A DNA stretch of 64,000 bases from Pseudomonas marvdashtae. Its GTDB lineage: Bacteria; Pseudomonadota; Gammaproteobacteria; Pseudomonadales; Pseudomonadaceae. This document shows, one piece after another, positions 53,988-64,000 of this stretch (positions within the stretch are counted from its first letter, which is position 1; each line of letters opens with the position of its first letter). The notes beneath the pieces are model-generated. The model worked only from the letters and a program-made list of their open reading frames with translations, did no database searches and was not told where the DNA came from. The stretch is from the NCBI RefSeq assembly GCF_014268655.2, contig NZ_JABWQX020000001.1, positions 3,812,001 to 3,876,000 on the forward strand. Direction: 5' to 3'. A program made the translations under genes and the position numbers.

Positions 53988-56900
53988 CTACAATCCTTCC
54001 AACTCTGCCATCAAATCATTCAACCGATCCGCTTTCTCCTCGGTGATTTCGCTGGCCGCCAGCCCTTCGATGTATTCGGCCAGTTCCTGCACCGTGCTGC
54101 ACTCGAACATGGCCCGGAGCGGCACGTTGCGTTGCAGGGCTTTTTGCACACGCGAGGCAATTTGCGTCGCCAGCAACGAATGCCCGCCCAGCTCGAAGAA
54201 GTTATCGCGTATCCCCACCCGCTCGACCTTCAGCACCTCGGCCCAGATGTCCGCCAGGGTCTGCTCCAGATCGCTGCGAGGGGCTTGATAATCCTGGCTT
54301 TGCAACTGGCCAATCTCCAGGGCCGGCAAGGCCTTGCGATCCAGCTTACCGTTAGCGTTGAGGGGCAGCCGGTCGAGCCATAACCAGTGCAGCGGGACCA
54401 TGTATTCCGGCAGCTCAGCGCGCAGCCGTTGTTTGATGCGCTCCAGGCGTTCAGTCGGGTTCAGCGTCGAGTCGGCGGCAACCAGGTAGCCCACCAGATG
54501 CTTGCCGTGGGTGCCCTCCTGCACGCCCACCGCGCCGTCGCGGATTTCCGGTTGCTCGTGCAGCCGCGCTTCGATTTCCCCAAGTTCGATGCGGTAGCCA
54601 CGAATCTTCACCTGGTGATCGATGCGTCCCACGTATTCCAGCACGCCGTCGCTGCGACGTCGCGCCAGGTCGCCGGTGCGGTACAGGCGCTCCCCGGGTG
54701 CGCCGAACGGGTTGGGCACGAACACCGGCGCGGTGCGCAACGGATCGCTGACATAGCCACGCCCGACCCCGGTCCCGGCAACACACAACTCGCCCACCGC
54801 GCCCAGTGGCACCAGTTCCAGCGCGCCGTCGAGCAGGTACAAACGGTTGTTGTCGGTGGGTGTGCCGATGGGCAGGTAAGTGCCACGGGTCGAGGCCATG
54901 TCGACGCGGAAGAACGCGACGTCATCGGAACATTCAGCCGGACCGTAGGCATTCACCAGGCCGATATCCGGGTAACGCAACAGCCATTGGTGAGCAAGCT
55001 CTGGAGGCATCGCCTCGCCGGTCGGCAGCATCCAGCGCAGACCATCGAGGCCGATGCGGTCGTGGGTGAGCATGCCTTGGATCAGTGACGGCACGCTTTC
55101 CAGCACCGTGATGTCCTGGCGTTGCACATGGTCCAGCAGCCCTTGTGGGTCATGGGCGACGGCGTTGGGCACGATGTCCACCCGAGCGCCGAACAACGGC
55201 GCGGCGAGGAACTGCCACACCGAAATGTCGAAACTCTGGGACGCCGTCTGGGCAATCACGTCCGTCTCGTCCAGCGCCAGGTACGGCACTTTGCTGAGCT
55301 GGTTATTGAGCATGCCGCGCTGTTGCACCATGACGCCTTTGGGCAACCCCGTGGAACCCGAGGTGTAGATCACGTAAGCCAGGTTGTCCGGTCCGCTGTG
55401 GACGCCGGGATTGTCCAGCGACACATCGCTGGCCTGGACGTTCTCCCAGACCAGCAGCTTCGGCCGGCCGGCACAGGCGAACTCATCCAGCAACGCCAGC
55501 GCCTGCTCCTCACAGGCGCGGGTGCAAACCAGCAGCGGCGTGCGGCTCAGTTCGATGATGCGGCTCAAGCGCTGGCTCGGCAGGCCCGGGTCCAGGGGCA
55601 GGTAACCGCCGCCGGCCTTGAAACTGCCGATGATCATGCCCAACAGATCCGGGTTCCGTTCGGCCAGCAGCGCCACGGGCTGATCGAGACCGACGCCGGC
55701 GGCGATCAGCGCATGGCCGAGGCGGTTGCTGCGTTCATTCAGCTCGGCGTAGGTGCAGCGTTCCTCCAGGCAACTGGCGGCGACGCGTTGCGGATGAGCC
55801 GCCACCTGGGCCTCGAACAGCTCGACGTAACTGCGCTCCAACGGATAGTCGCGCTCGCTCTGGTTGCAGCCTTCGACCAGAAAGTCCCGCTCCTGGGCGC
55901 CGATCAGCGGCAGCTCGGCCATGTCACCGTGGAAACCGTCGATCAACGCCAGCAGCAATCGCTTGAACTCGCCGAGCAGACCAAGGACGGTGGACTCGTC
56001 GAAATAACGTTGGTCGTAGGACAGGTGCAGCCCCAGGTCATCGCCCGGATAGCAGACCGCCGTCAGCGGGAAATTGGTGTGGGTGCGGCCCGAGTCCGAC
56101 GTAGCATTGAGACTTTGGGCGCGGTCCAGCACCGAGACTTCCACCGGCGCGTTTTCGAACACGAAGAGGCTGTCGAACAGCGGCTGGCCCTTGGGCAGTT
56201 CACTGGCTTCCTGGATGCTCACCAGCGGCAGGTATTCGTACTCACGCAATTGCATGTTGCTGTCCAGCAACCCGTTGAGCCACTGGCGCACGCTGCAGCG
56301 CTGGTCGTCGCCCGGGATCTGCACCCGCAAGGCCACGCTGTTGATGAACAGCCCCACCGTGCGCTGCATCTGCGGCATCTCCACCGGGCGCCCGGCCACG
56401 GTCACGCCGAACAATACGTCGCGATCACCACTGACCCGGCGCAGCACCAGGGCCCACGCCGCCTGGGCGAAGGTGTTCACAGTCAACTGATGGGCCTGGG
56501 CCAGCTCGCGCAATCGCGCGCCATCCCGGGCGTCGAGCCGCGTGTAGCAGTCGCCGACCACCATGCCGCCGCTATCACCGGCGTGCTCGCGCAGGAACGG
56601 CCGGTCGCCGGGGATCGGCGTGGTCCGTTCAAAGCCTTGCAGGTTGCGCTGCCACCACTGCCGGGCTTCGGCCAGGCTCTGGCGTTGCAACCAGCCGATG
56701 TAGTCGCGATAGCGCGGCGGCACGGCCAGCAGGGGCTCACGATGCTCACCGAGGGCGGTGTAGATCTCGAAGAAATCGTCCATCAGCAGCGAACGGCACC
56801 AGGCATCGATGAGGATGTGGTGATTGCTCATCATGAACCAGTAGCGCGCCGCGCCGACCCGGATCAATCGCAGGTGGAACGGTGCCTCGTTCAGCAGATC

Positions 56901-59900
56901 GAAACCGGCCTCGCGCTCCTGCTTGAGCAACGCCTGGAGCTTGGGTTCCTGCTCATTCTCGGGGACCTGCGTCCAATCGAGACAGTCCACCGGCGTGCGG
57001 CCGGGCTTGTGGATGACTTGCAGCATGTCTTCGCCGACGTTCCAGCAGAACGAAGCACGCAAGGCTTCGTGGCGGGCGATGACCGCCTGCCAGGCCTGGG
57101 CGAAACGCTGTGGGTCCAGTTCGCTGTTGATGCGGTAACGGTCCTGCATGTAATACAGGCCCGTGCCCGGCTCCAGCAACGTGTGCAGCAACATGCCTTC
57201 CTGCATCGGCGTCAGCGGATAAACGTCTTCGATCTGCGCGGCCGGCACCGGCAGGTTGTCGAGCTGGGCCTGGGTCAGTTTCGCCAGTGGGAAATCCGAC
57301 GGCGTCAGGCCGCCCGCCTCGTCCGTGAGGCAATGCTCGATCAGGCGCTGTAACTCGTCGAGGTAGGCATCGGCCAGCGCGGCGATGGCTTGGCGGTCAT
57401 GGCGCTCGGCGCTGAAGGTCCAGCGCAGCACCAATTCACCGCCGCTGACCTGGCCGTCGACGCTCAGTTCGTTGGGCAGTGGCGCGTCAGGGTCGTGAAT
57501 CGGCCCCAGTGGTGCGTCGAGGGGCCGGAACAACGCCTCCTGGCCGAGGGCATGATCAAGCTGGCCGAGGTAGTTGAAGGTGATCGCCGCTTGCGGCAAG
57601 GCGGCCATGGCTTCACGGGTGGTCGTGTCGGCCAGGTAACGCAGCACGCCATAACCGAGGCCTTTGTGGGGCACGGCGCGCAGTTGTTCCTTGATGGTTT
57701 TGACCGAGGTGCCGAGATCGTCCCCCCCAGGGCTCAGCCGCAGCGGATAGACGCTGGTGAACCAGCCCACGGTGCGCGTCAGGTCGATGTCATCGAACAG
57801 TGCTTCGCGGCCGTGGCCTTCAAGCTGGATCAGCGCCGATGCATGACCGGTGCGGCGACACAGCACACGAGCCAGCGCCGTGAGCAGCAAGTCGTTGACC
57901 TGGGTGCGGTAGGCGCTCGGCGCCTGTTGCAACAGCTGGCGGGTGCGCTCCGCGTCCAGGCGCACGCTGACGGTTTGCGCGTGACGCTCCTGTTGTCCAC
58001 CATCGGCACGCGTGCAAGGCAGCGCCACGTCCGGGCCACTCAGTTGGCTTTGCCACCAGCCCAACTCCTCACGCAAGGATTCGCTGCCAGCGTAGGCCTG
58101 CAAGCGCGCCGACCAATCTCGAAACGGGCTGGTCTTGGCCGGTAACTGCGGCGCTTGCCCGTCCACGACTTCGCGGTAGGCGGTTTGCAGATCGTCCATC
58201 AATACCCGCCATGACACACCGTCCACCACCAAATGATGGATGGCGATCAGCAACCGTTGCCGACCGTCGGGCATGTCCGCCAGCACGGCGCGCAGCAGCG
58301 GTCCTCTGGCCAGGTCAAAGCTGCGTTGCGCCTGGGCAAATATCCCTTCGCAGGCTTGCGGCGAATCCACGACCAAGTGCTGTAACAACGCGCCCTCGAA
58401 CAACGGCTGATGCTCGGCACGCCAATCCCCGGTCGTGTTGTCAAAGCCCAGGCGCAAGGCATCATGCTGCTCGAAAACAGCACGCAACGCCTGCTCCAGA
58501 TAATGCGCTTCCAGGTGGATTGCCGGCTCCAGCAGCAGCGCCTGGTTCCAGTGGTGACGGTTGGGTATCGCGCTGTCGAAGAACCAATGCTGGATCGGCG
58601 TCAGGCCCGATTCACCGCTCAACAAGCCTTGCTCGGCGCTCACCTGCTCGCTGCGGCTGGCTACGGCGGCCAAGGCCTGCACGGTCTGGTGCTGGAACAG
58701 ATCGCGTGGCGTGAAGTGGATGCCTTGCTGCCGGGCTCGACTGACGACCTGGATCGAGAGGATCGAATCGCCCCCCAGCTCGAAGAAGTTGTCGTTGAGG
58801 CCGACCTGTTTCACGTTGAGCACGTCGCACCAGATCGTCGCCAGCGACTGCTCCAAGGCGTTGCTCGGCGCCACGTAGTGTTGGCGGTTGAGTTCCGGAT
58901 CCGGCATCGGCAGGGCGCGCCGATCGAGTTTGCCGTTGGCGGTCAGCGGCATGCTCGCCAGCAGGATCAGGTGGGTAGGCACCATGTACTCGGGCAGTTG
59001 CGCCTTGAGGTGATGTTTCAGGGTTTCGCGCAAGGCCGCTTGTTGCACCGAGTCCTGTTCGGCGATGTCGGTGGCCAGGTAACCGGCCAGTTGCTTGCCA
59101 CCCGGCAGATCGAGGGCCAACACCACGGCCTCGCGCACGGCGTCGTGTTCCAGCAGACGGTTTTCGATTTCCCCCAGCTCGATGCGGAAACCGCGGATTT
59201 TCACTTGGTGGTCGATTCGGCCCAGGTATTCGACCTGGCCGTCGGCGCACTGGCGTACCAGGTCGCCGGTGCGGTACAGCCGTCCGCCATCGGCGGTAAA
59301 CGGGTCGGCGACAAAACGCTCGGCGGTCATGCCCGGGCGCTGGTGATAACCCTGGGCCAGGCCGGCGCCACCGACATACAACTCGCCCGTGGCGCCTTGC
59401 GGCACCAGCGCCAGGTCGGCGTCGAGAATGTAGGCCACCCGAGCGCCAATCACCCTGCCAATCGGCACGCTGCCCGCGCCCTCCTCCAGCCGTTCCGGGG
59501 CCAGGCTCGCCAGCGGCATTACCACGGTTTCGGTCGGCCCATAGGCGTTAAAAAACAGGCTCGGATTGAAGGCGGCGCGGATGCGTTGCAGGTGCTCGCC
59601 GGTCAGGGCCTCGCCACCGGTGATGCACATGCGCACCGGCAACGTCTGCCCCTGGCTCGCCAGCCATTGCGCCAACTGGCTGCCGTAGCTGGGCGTGAAG
59701 CCGAGGATGTTGATGCGGTGCTGGCGAATCAACCCACAGATCTCCTGGGCGTCCCACTGGCCCTGGGCGCGCAGCACCACATGGGCGCCACTGAGCAACG
59801 GCACCAGCAGGCGCTCGGTGGCGGCATCGAAGTTGATGGAATAGAAATGCAGTTCGCAATCGTCCGGGCACATGCCGAAGCGCTGGATCACCGCTCGGCA

Positions 59901-62900
59901 ATGCATGGCGATTTCACCGTGGGAGACCACCACGCCCTTGGGCTTGCCGGTGGAACCGGAGGTATAGATCAAATAGGCCTGATGTTGCGGCAGGTTGATC
60001 AGCGCCGGCGCATGATCCGCGTATTGCGCCAGGGCCGCCGAATCGTCTTCCAGGCACCAGCGCTGCACGCCCTCCGGCAATGGACCAAGGACCTCGAACA
60101 TGGCCCGGTCGCTGAGCAACAGGCCGACGCCGCTGTCTTCGATCATGTAGTGCAAGCGGTCCAGCGGATATTCCGGATCCAGCGGCACGTAGGCGCCGCC
60201 CGCCTTGAGAATCGCCAATAGGCCGACGACCATTTCCAGCGAGCGCTCCAGCGCCAGGCCCACCCGCACCTGCGGCCCGACGCCACGTTCGCGCAACATC
60301 CAGGCCAGGCGATTGGCCCGGCCTTCGAGTTCGGCGTAGGTCAGGGTCTGGCCGGCGAAGGTCAGGGCCGGCGCCTCGGGGCGCGCCTGGGCCTGCTCAG
60401 TGAACAGCGGATGGATGCATTGATCCAGGCGATGTTCACCCGCCTCCTCGCCAAGGCTGTCGAAGAGCTGCCGTTGCTCGCTCGCGTCCAGCAGCGGCAG
60501 TTCACTCAGTCGCCGGGACGGATCGACCAGCAACGCTTCCAACAGATTGCGCCAGTGCCCGGCCATGCGCGCAATGCGCGGTTCGTCGAACAGGTCAGTG
60601 CTGTAAGTCAGGCAGCAACCCAGCCGATGGTCGAGGTCGGTGACTTCCAGGTTCAGGTCGAACTTGGTCGCGCGGGCGTCGTTGACCAAGTAGTCAACGC
60701 TCATGCCAGCCAACGTGCGACTCTGCTGGAATTCCCAGCGCTGCACGTTGCACATCACTTGGAACAGCGGGTTGTACGCCGCACTGCGCGGCGGTTGCAA
60801 GGCTTCCACCAGATGGTCGAACGGCAAGTCCTGGTGGGACTGCCCTTCGATCACGGTGTGGCGAACTTGCTCGAACAATTCGCCCACCGACATCTGCCCG
60901 TCGAGCTGGCAGCGCAACACTTGGGTGTTGAGGAATGCGCCAATCAGCCCTTCGCTTTCCGGACGAATGCGGTTGGCCACCGGCGCGCCAATACGCAGGT
61001 CGGTCTGGCCGCTGTAGCGATAGAGCAACACGGCCAGGGCAGCGGTCATGGTCATGAACAGGGTCAAGCCACGTTCGGCATTGAAGGCACGTACGCGCGC
61101 GGCCAGCTCATCGCTGAGGTCAAAGCGGAACAACTCGCCACGATGGCTTTGCACCGGTGGACGCGGGCGGTCCGCCGGCAGTTCCAGCAGCGGATGTTCG
61201 CGGCCCAATTGCGCGGTCCAGTAATCCAGCTGTCGCTGGCGCTCGCCGGACTCCAGCCATTGGCGCTGCCAGACGCTGTAGTCCAAGTACTGCACCGGCA
61301 AAGGCTCCAGCGGCGATTCGCGGTCATCGACGAAGGCTTCGTACAGCGCGCTCAGCTCTCTGGCAAAGATGTCCATCGCCCAACCTTCGGTGACGATGTG
61401 GTGCAGCGTCAGCACAAAGTAATGCTCATGCTCGGCGGTCTTGACCAGGCAGGCCCGCAGCAGCGGCCCGGTTTCCAGGTCGAAGGGCTCGTGGGCCTCG
61501 CTGCCCGCCAGTTGTTGCACGCGCTGCTGGCGAGTATCGGCGTCGAGCATCGAGAAGTCCTTCCAGTCCATGCGCAGGCCTGTTTCGCTGCGCACCTGCT
61601 GGCGGGCCACGCCGTCGATGCTCGGGAACGTGGTGCGCAGGGTTTCGTGGCGCAGGAGCAAGGCTTGCAAGGCTGCTTCGAAACGCCCGACGTCCAGCAC
61701 CCCGCGCAACCGCGCCATGCCGCCGACGTTGTAGGCCGGGCTGTCCGGCTCCATCTGCCAGAGGAACCACATGCGCTGCTGGGAGTACGACAGCGGCACC
61801 GGTTGGCTGCGATCGACTTTCTCGATGGGCGGCTGGCGGTTGGTCTGGCCGCTGGCCTGGATCAAGCGCACCTGTTCGGCGAAAGCCCCCAGCTCACTGG
61901 CCTCGAACAATGCCCGCAATGGCAGCTCGACGTCGCAAGCCTGACGGGTGCGGGAAATGATCTGGGTCGCCAGCAACGAATGACCGCCCAGGGCAAAAAA
62001 ATCGTCCCGCAGGCCAATGCGCGCAAGCCCCAGCACATCGCGCCAGATGCCGGCGATCTGCTGTTGGAGTGCGCTGGTCGGCTCGACGTGCTCGCGCACC
62101 TGCCATTGCGGCTCGGGCAAGGCGCGGCGGTCGAGCTTACCGCTTGGGCTCAACGGCATGGCGTCCAGGCGCAGCAGTTGCGCAGGCACCATGTACTCCG
62201 GAAGCTCGGCGGCCAGGGCGGTCTTCAGGCGCGTGGCCTGGGCGCTTTCGTCTTCATGGGCCGCGTCGGTCGTGTAGTAGCCGATCAACTGCGGGCCGGC
62301 CGCCGTGTCCCGCACCAGCACCGCCGCTTGGGCGACGCCAAGCTGGGCCAGCAGTCGGGCCTCGATTTCCTGTGGCTCGACCCGAAAACCGCGCAGCTTG
62401 ACCTGCTGGTCGAGACGGCCAAGGTATTCGATTACGCCATCGGCGCCCCACCGCGCCCGGTCACCGGTACGGTACAACCGCGCGCCCGCCGGCCCTTGCG
62501 GATCGACGATGAAACGCTCGGCCGTCAGGCCCGGACGTCCCAGGTAACCCCGGGCCAGGCCCAGGCCACCGATGCACAGCTCGCCCGGCACACCAATCGG
62601 CACGGGATTGAGCTCAGCGTCGAGCACCCGGCACAGCACATTGGCTAACGGCCGGCCAATCGGCGAGCGCTCGCCATCGGCTTCGGTGCAGTGCCAATGG
62701 GTGACGTTGATGGCGGTTTCAGTCGGGCCGTAGCGGTTGTGCAACTGCGTCGACGGCAGTTGCGCCAACACCCGGTTGCGCAACTCGGCCGGCAGGGGTT
62801 CACCGCCGGAAAAAATCCGCCGCAGGCTCGTGCAGCGGGCGCTCAACGGTTCGTCGACGAACAGGCTGAGCAGCGGCGGCACGAAATGCAACGTGGTCAC

Positions 62901-64000
62901 GCCAAACCGCTCGACCAACTGCGCAATGCGGTGCGGATCGCGGTGTTCGCCTGGCCCGGCCAGTACCAATTGGCTGCCGGTGACCAGCGGCCAGAAGCAC
63001 TCCCACACCGACACGTCGAAACTGATCGGCGCCTTTTGCATCAGCACGTCGCTTTCATCCAACCCATAGGCGGCTTGCATCCATTGCAAGCGCTCAGCCA
63101 GGGCGGCGTGGGTATTGCCGACGCCTTTGGGTTGACCGGTCGAGCCGGAGGTATAAATCACGTAGGCCAAGTGATCGCCGTGCAAGTGCAGGCCCGGTGG
63201 ATTGCTCGGCCATTGCTCCAAGTGCAGGGCGTCCATGGCGATGACGCTGACGCCCTCGCAGGCCGGCAAGCGTTCGAGCAATGCGGTCTGGGTCAGCAGC
63301 AAATCGACGCCGCTGTCCTGGAGCATGTAGGCCAGGCGTTCGCTCGGGTAATCGATATCCAGCGGCACGTAAGAGCCGCCGGCCTTGATGATCGCCAGCA
63401 CGCCGATGAGCAATGGCGCCGAACGCTCGGCGGCGATCGCCACGCACACGTCGGGGCCGACGCCTTTGTCGCGCAGGTAATGTGCCAGCCGATTGGCCTG
63501 GGCGTGCAGCTCGGCGTAGTCCAGCGAACCACCGTCCCACTGCAGCGCGGTGCGTTGCGGGGTGCGGCGGGCTTGTTCATTCAGCAGTTCCGGCAGCCAC
63601 TGCGCGGCGGGTCCACAGGGCGCAGCTTCCCAACGCCGTTGCTGGGCGAGTTCCTCGGCACTCAACAACGGCACATCACCGATGGCCTGCTGCGGGTCGC
63701 TGCAGACGGATCGCAACAGGTTGCAGAAATGCTCGGCCAAGCGCGCGATGGTCGCCGCTTCGAACAGTTCGTCCGCGTAATCGAACGACAGCATCAGCCG
63801 ACCGTTGCGGTCTTCTTCGCTGTGCAATTGCAGGTCGAATTTGGCTTCGCGGCTGTACCACGGCAACTCGTCGGCCAGCAGTCCGGGCAGACGCCGCAAC
63901 GCACCCAGGTCCCGCTGCTGGTGATTGAACATCACTTGGAACAGGCCTTGCTCGCGGGCCTGGGGGAACGCTTCGAGCAGTTGTTCGAAAGGCAGGTCCT
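53988..64000 (-). CDS. pvdL: Pyoverdine non-ribosomal peptide synthetase, C-terminal modules (PvdL-like, partial)
   Basis: The frame is open to the window edge; 3337 residues are visible. Counting from the codon at 63935, the order is: end of a condensation domain (1-100); adenylation A1 (110-625, [10 protein letters not shown] near 263); carrier T1 (LGGHSLLA, Ser near 652); C2 (HHIVTEGW near 845); A2 ([10 protein letters not shown] near 1326); T2 (LGGDSILS near 1723); epimerase (HHLVVDG near 1900, FNYLGQ); C3 (HHILIDAW near 2371); A3 ([10 protein letters not shown] near 2859); T3 (LGGHSLLA near 3252). There is no thioesterase. This matches the Glu-D-Tyr-Dab end of PvdL. A3 specificity residues read D-I-W-E-L-T-A-D-D, a diaminobutyrate-like code. 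Confidence 0.88.
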   Translation of the reverse strand, partial: DLPFEQLLEAFPQAREQGLFQVMFNHQQRDLGALRRLPGLLADELPWYSREAKFDLQLHSEEDRNGRLMLSFDYADELFEAATIARLAEHFCNLLRSVCSDPQQAIGDVPLLSAEELAQQRRWEAAPCGPAAQWLPELLNEQARRTPQRTALQWDGGSLDYAELHAQANRLAHYLRDKGVGPDVCVAIAAERSAPLLIGVLAIIKAGGSYVPLDIDYPSERLAYMLQDSGVDLLLTQTALLERLPACEGVSVIAMDALHLEQWPSNPPGLHLHGDHLAYVIYTSGSTGQPKGVGNTHAALAERLQWMQAAYGLDESDVLMQKAPISFDVSVWECFWPLVTGSQLVLAGPGEHRDPHRIAQLVERFGVTTLHFVPPLLSLFVDEPLSARCTSLRRIFSGGEPLPAELRNRVLAQLPSTQLHNRYGPTETAINVTHWHCTEADGERSPIGRPLANVLCRVLDAELNPVPIGVPGELCIGGLGLARGYLGRPGLTAERFIVDPQGPAGARLYRTGDRARWGADGVIEYLGRLDQQVKLRGFRVEPQEIEARLLAQLGVAQAAVLVRDTAAGPQLIGYYTTDAAHEDESAQATRLKTALAAELPEYMVPAQLLRLDAMPLSPSGKLDRRALPEPQWQVREHVEPTSALQQQIAGIWRDVLGLARIGLRDDFFALGGHSLLATQIISRTRQACDVELPLRALFEASELGAFAEQVRLIQASGQTNRQPPIEKVDRSQPVPLSYSQQRMWFLWQMEPDSPAYNVGGMARLRGVLDVGRFEAALQALLLRHETLRTTFPSIDGVARQQVRSETGLRMDWKDFSMLDADTRQQRVQQLAGSEAHEPFDLETGPLLRACLVKTAEHEHYFVLTLHHIVTEGWAMDIFARELSALYEAFVDDRESPLEPLPVQYLDYSVWQRQWLESGERQRQLDYWTAQLGREHPLLELPADRPRPPVQSHRGELFRFDLSDELAARVRAFNAERGLTLFMTMTAALAVLLYRYSGQTDLRIGAPVANRIRPESEGLIGAFLNTQVLRCQLDGQMSVGELFEQVRHTVIEGQSHQDLPFDHLVEALQPPRSAAYNPLFQVMCNVQRWEFQQSRTLAGMSVDYLVNDARATKFDLNLEVTDLDHRLGCCLTYSTDLFDEPRIARMAGHWRNLLEALLVDPSRRLSELPLLDASEQRQLFDSLGEEAGEHRLDQCIHPLFTEQAQARPEAPALTFAGQTLTYAELEGRANRLAWMLRERGVGPQVRVGLALERSLEMVVGLLAILKAGGAYVPLDPEYPLDRLHYMIEDSGVGLLLSDRAMFEVLGPLPEGVQRWCLEDDSAALAQYADHAPALINLPQHQAYLIYTSGSTGKPKGVVVSHGEIAMHCRAVIQRFGMCPDDCELHFYSINFDAATERLLVPLLSGAHVVLRAQGQWDAQEICGLIRQHRINILGFTPSYGSQLAQWLASQGQTLPVRMCITGGEALTGEHLQRIRAAFNPSLFFNAYGPTETVVMPLASLAPERLEEGAGSVPIGRVIGARVAYILDADLALVPQGATGELYVGGAGLAQGYHQRPGMTAERFVADPFTADGGRLYRTGDLVRQCADGQVEYLGRIDHQVKIRGFRIELGEIENRLLEHDAVREAVVLALDLPGGKQLAGYLATDIAEQDSVQQAALRETLKHHLKAQLPEYMVPTHLILLASMPLTANGKLDRRALPMPDPELNRQHYVAPSNALEQSLATIWCDVLNVKQVGLNDNFFELGGDSILSIQVVSRARQQGIHFTPRDLFQHQTVQALAAVASRSEQVSAEQGLLSGESGLTPIQHWFFDSAIPNRHHWNQALLLEPAIHLEAHYLEQALRAVFEQHDALRLGFDNTTGDWRAEHQPLFEGALLQHLVVDSPQACEGIFAQAQRSFDLARGPLLRAVLADMPDGRQRLLIAIHHLVVDGVSWRVLMDDLQTAYREVVDGQAPQLPAKTSPFRDWSARLQAYAGSESLREELGWWQSQLSGPDVALPCTRADGGQQERHAQTVSVRLDAERTRQLLQQAPSAYRTQVNDLLLTALARVLCRRTGHASALIQLEGHGREALFDDIDLTRTVGWFTSVYPLRLSPGGDDLGTSVKTIKEQLRAVPHKGLGYGVLRYLADTTTREAMAALPQAAITFNYLGQLDHALGQEALFRPLDAPLGPIHDPDAPLPNELSVDGQVSGGELVLRWTFSAERHDRQAIAALADAYLDELQRLIEHCLTDEAGGLTPSDFPLAKLTQAQLDNLPVPAAQIEDVYPLTPMQEGMLLHTLLEPGTGLYYMQDRYRINSELDPQRFAQAWQAVIARHEALRASFCWNVGEDMLQVIHKPGRTPVDCLDWTQVPENEQEPKLQALLKQEREAGFDLLNEAPFHLRLIRVGAARYWFMMSNHHILIDAWCRSLLMDDFFEIYTALGEHREPLLAVPPRYRDYIGWLQRQSLAEARQWWQRNLQGFERTTPIPGDRPFLREHAGDSGGMVVGDCYTRLDARDGARLRELAQAHQLTVNTFAQAAWALVLRRVSGDRDVLFGVTVAGRPVEMPQMQRTVGLFINSVALRVQIPGDDQRCSVRQWLNGLLDSNMQLREYEYLPLVSIQEASELPKGQPLFDSLFVFENAPVEVSVLDRAQSLNATSDSGRTHTNFPLTAVCYPGDDLGLHLSYDQRYFDESTVLGLLGEFKRLLLALIDGFHGDMAELPLIGAQERDFLVEGCNQSERDYPLERSYVELFEAQVAAHPQRVAASCLEERCTYAELNERSNRLGHALIAAGVGLDQPVALLAERNPDLLGMIIGSFKAGGGYLPLDPGLPSQRLSRIIELSRTPLLVCTRACEEQALALLDEFACAGRPKLLVWENVQASDVSLDNPGVHSGPDNLAYVIYTSGSTGLPKGVMVQQRGMLNNQLSKVPYLALDETDVIAQTASQSFDISVWQFLAAPLFGARVDIVPNAVAHDPQGLLDHVQRQDITVLESVPSLIQGMLTHDRIGLDGLRWMLPTGEAMPPELAHQWLLRYPDIGLVNAYGPAECSDDVAFFRVDMASTRGTYLPIGTPTDNNRLYLLDGALELVPLGAVGELCVAGTGVGRGYVSDPLRTAPVFVPNPFGAPGERLYRTGDLARRRSDGVLEYVGRIDHQVKIRGYRIELGEIEARLHEQPEIRDGAVGVQEGTHGKHLVGYLVAADSTLNPTERLERIKQRLRAELPEYMVPLHWLWLDRLPLNANGKLDRKALPALEIGQLQSQDYQAPRSDLEQTLADIWAEVLKVERVGIRDNFFELGGHSLLATQIASRVQKALQRNVPLRAMFECSTVQELAEYIEGLAASEITEEKADRLNDLMAELEGL

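Noticed and set aside
55122-62648. Several long plus-strand open frames inside the synthetase gene
   Set aside because: All are complements of conserved NRPS domains whose core motifs are intact on the minus strand.

Overview
The window reads as a chromosomal segment of a fluorescent Pseudomonas (P. fluorescens group). Evidence: high GC, abundant REP/REPIN repeats, an oprF-sigX-cmpX-crfX-cmaX block, an ANTAR-regulated nas/nir nitrate-assimilation block beside it, and pyoverdine genes (pvdH, an MbtH-like gene and the end of a PvdL-type synthetase). From memory, several blocks keep the gene order of P. aeruginosa PAO1 (smc-zipA-lig; xdh-guaD; nasS to ppsR), so most of the window is core genome. 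No phage, insertion sequence, CRISPR array, tRNA or rRNA was seen.

Layout. 1-6138 (minus): ligA (cut by the window edge), zipA, smc and a GntR-type regulator that sits directly upstream of smc. 6300-14801: purine catabolism, with xdhA-xdhB-xdhC-guaD, a second GntR-type regulator and a BenE-type transporter. 14900-23976: housekeeping genes (yggL, dacB, a CHASE-like/PAS/GGDEF cyclase, rlmKL, rmf, pyrD). 24060-35739: nitrate assimilation. NasS (sensor) and NasT (ANTAR antiterminator) are followed by the transporter NasA, a PP2C phosphatase-Hanks kinase fusion, NirB, NirD, the nitrate reductase and a siroheme methyltransferase. Three sigma-54 promoters are legible (before nasS, nasA and nirB). 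The nasA and nirB leaders each carry hexaloop hairpins of the ANTAR type that overlap an intrinsic terminator. So nitrogen limitation (sigma-54) and nitrate (NasS/NasT) appear to be read in series.

36350-45448: envelope and carbon genes, with oprF, sigX, cmpX, crfX, cmaX, rraA, an alpha/beta hydrolase, ppsA and its regulator ppsR. 45507-47335: mbtH-like gene and pvdH behind a perfect PvdS iron-starvation box. 47350-52877: a two-component system divergent from a dsbD-tlpA-dsbG periplasmic thiol operon, resembling the copper-responsive DsbRS system. 53046-64000: an alpha/beta hydrolase and the last three modules of a pyoverdine NRPS (partial C, A-T, C-A-T-E, C-A-T, no thioesterase). The order fits PvdL, whose last module uses the 2,4-diaminobutyrate made by PvdH.

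The most informative non-coding structures are the two NasT-type antitermination leaders, the operator-like tandem repeats before xdhA and dsbD, and the large REPIN palindromes at 22771-22931 and 52913-53042.
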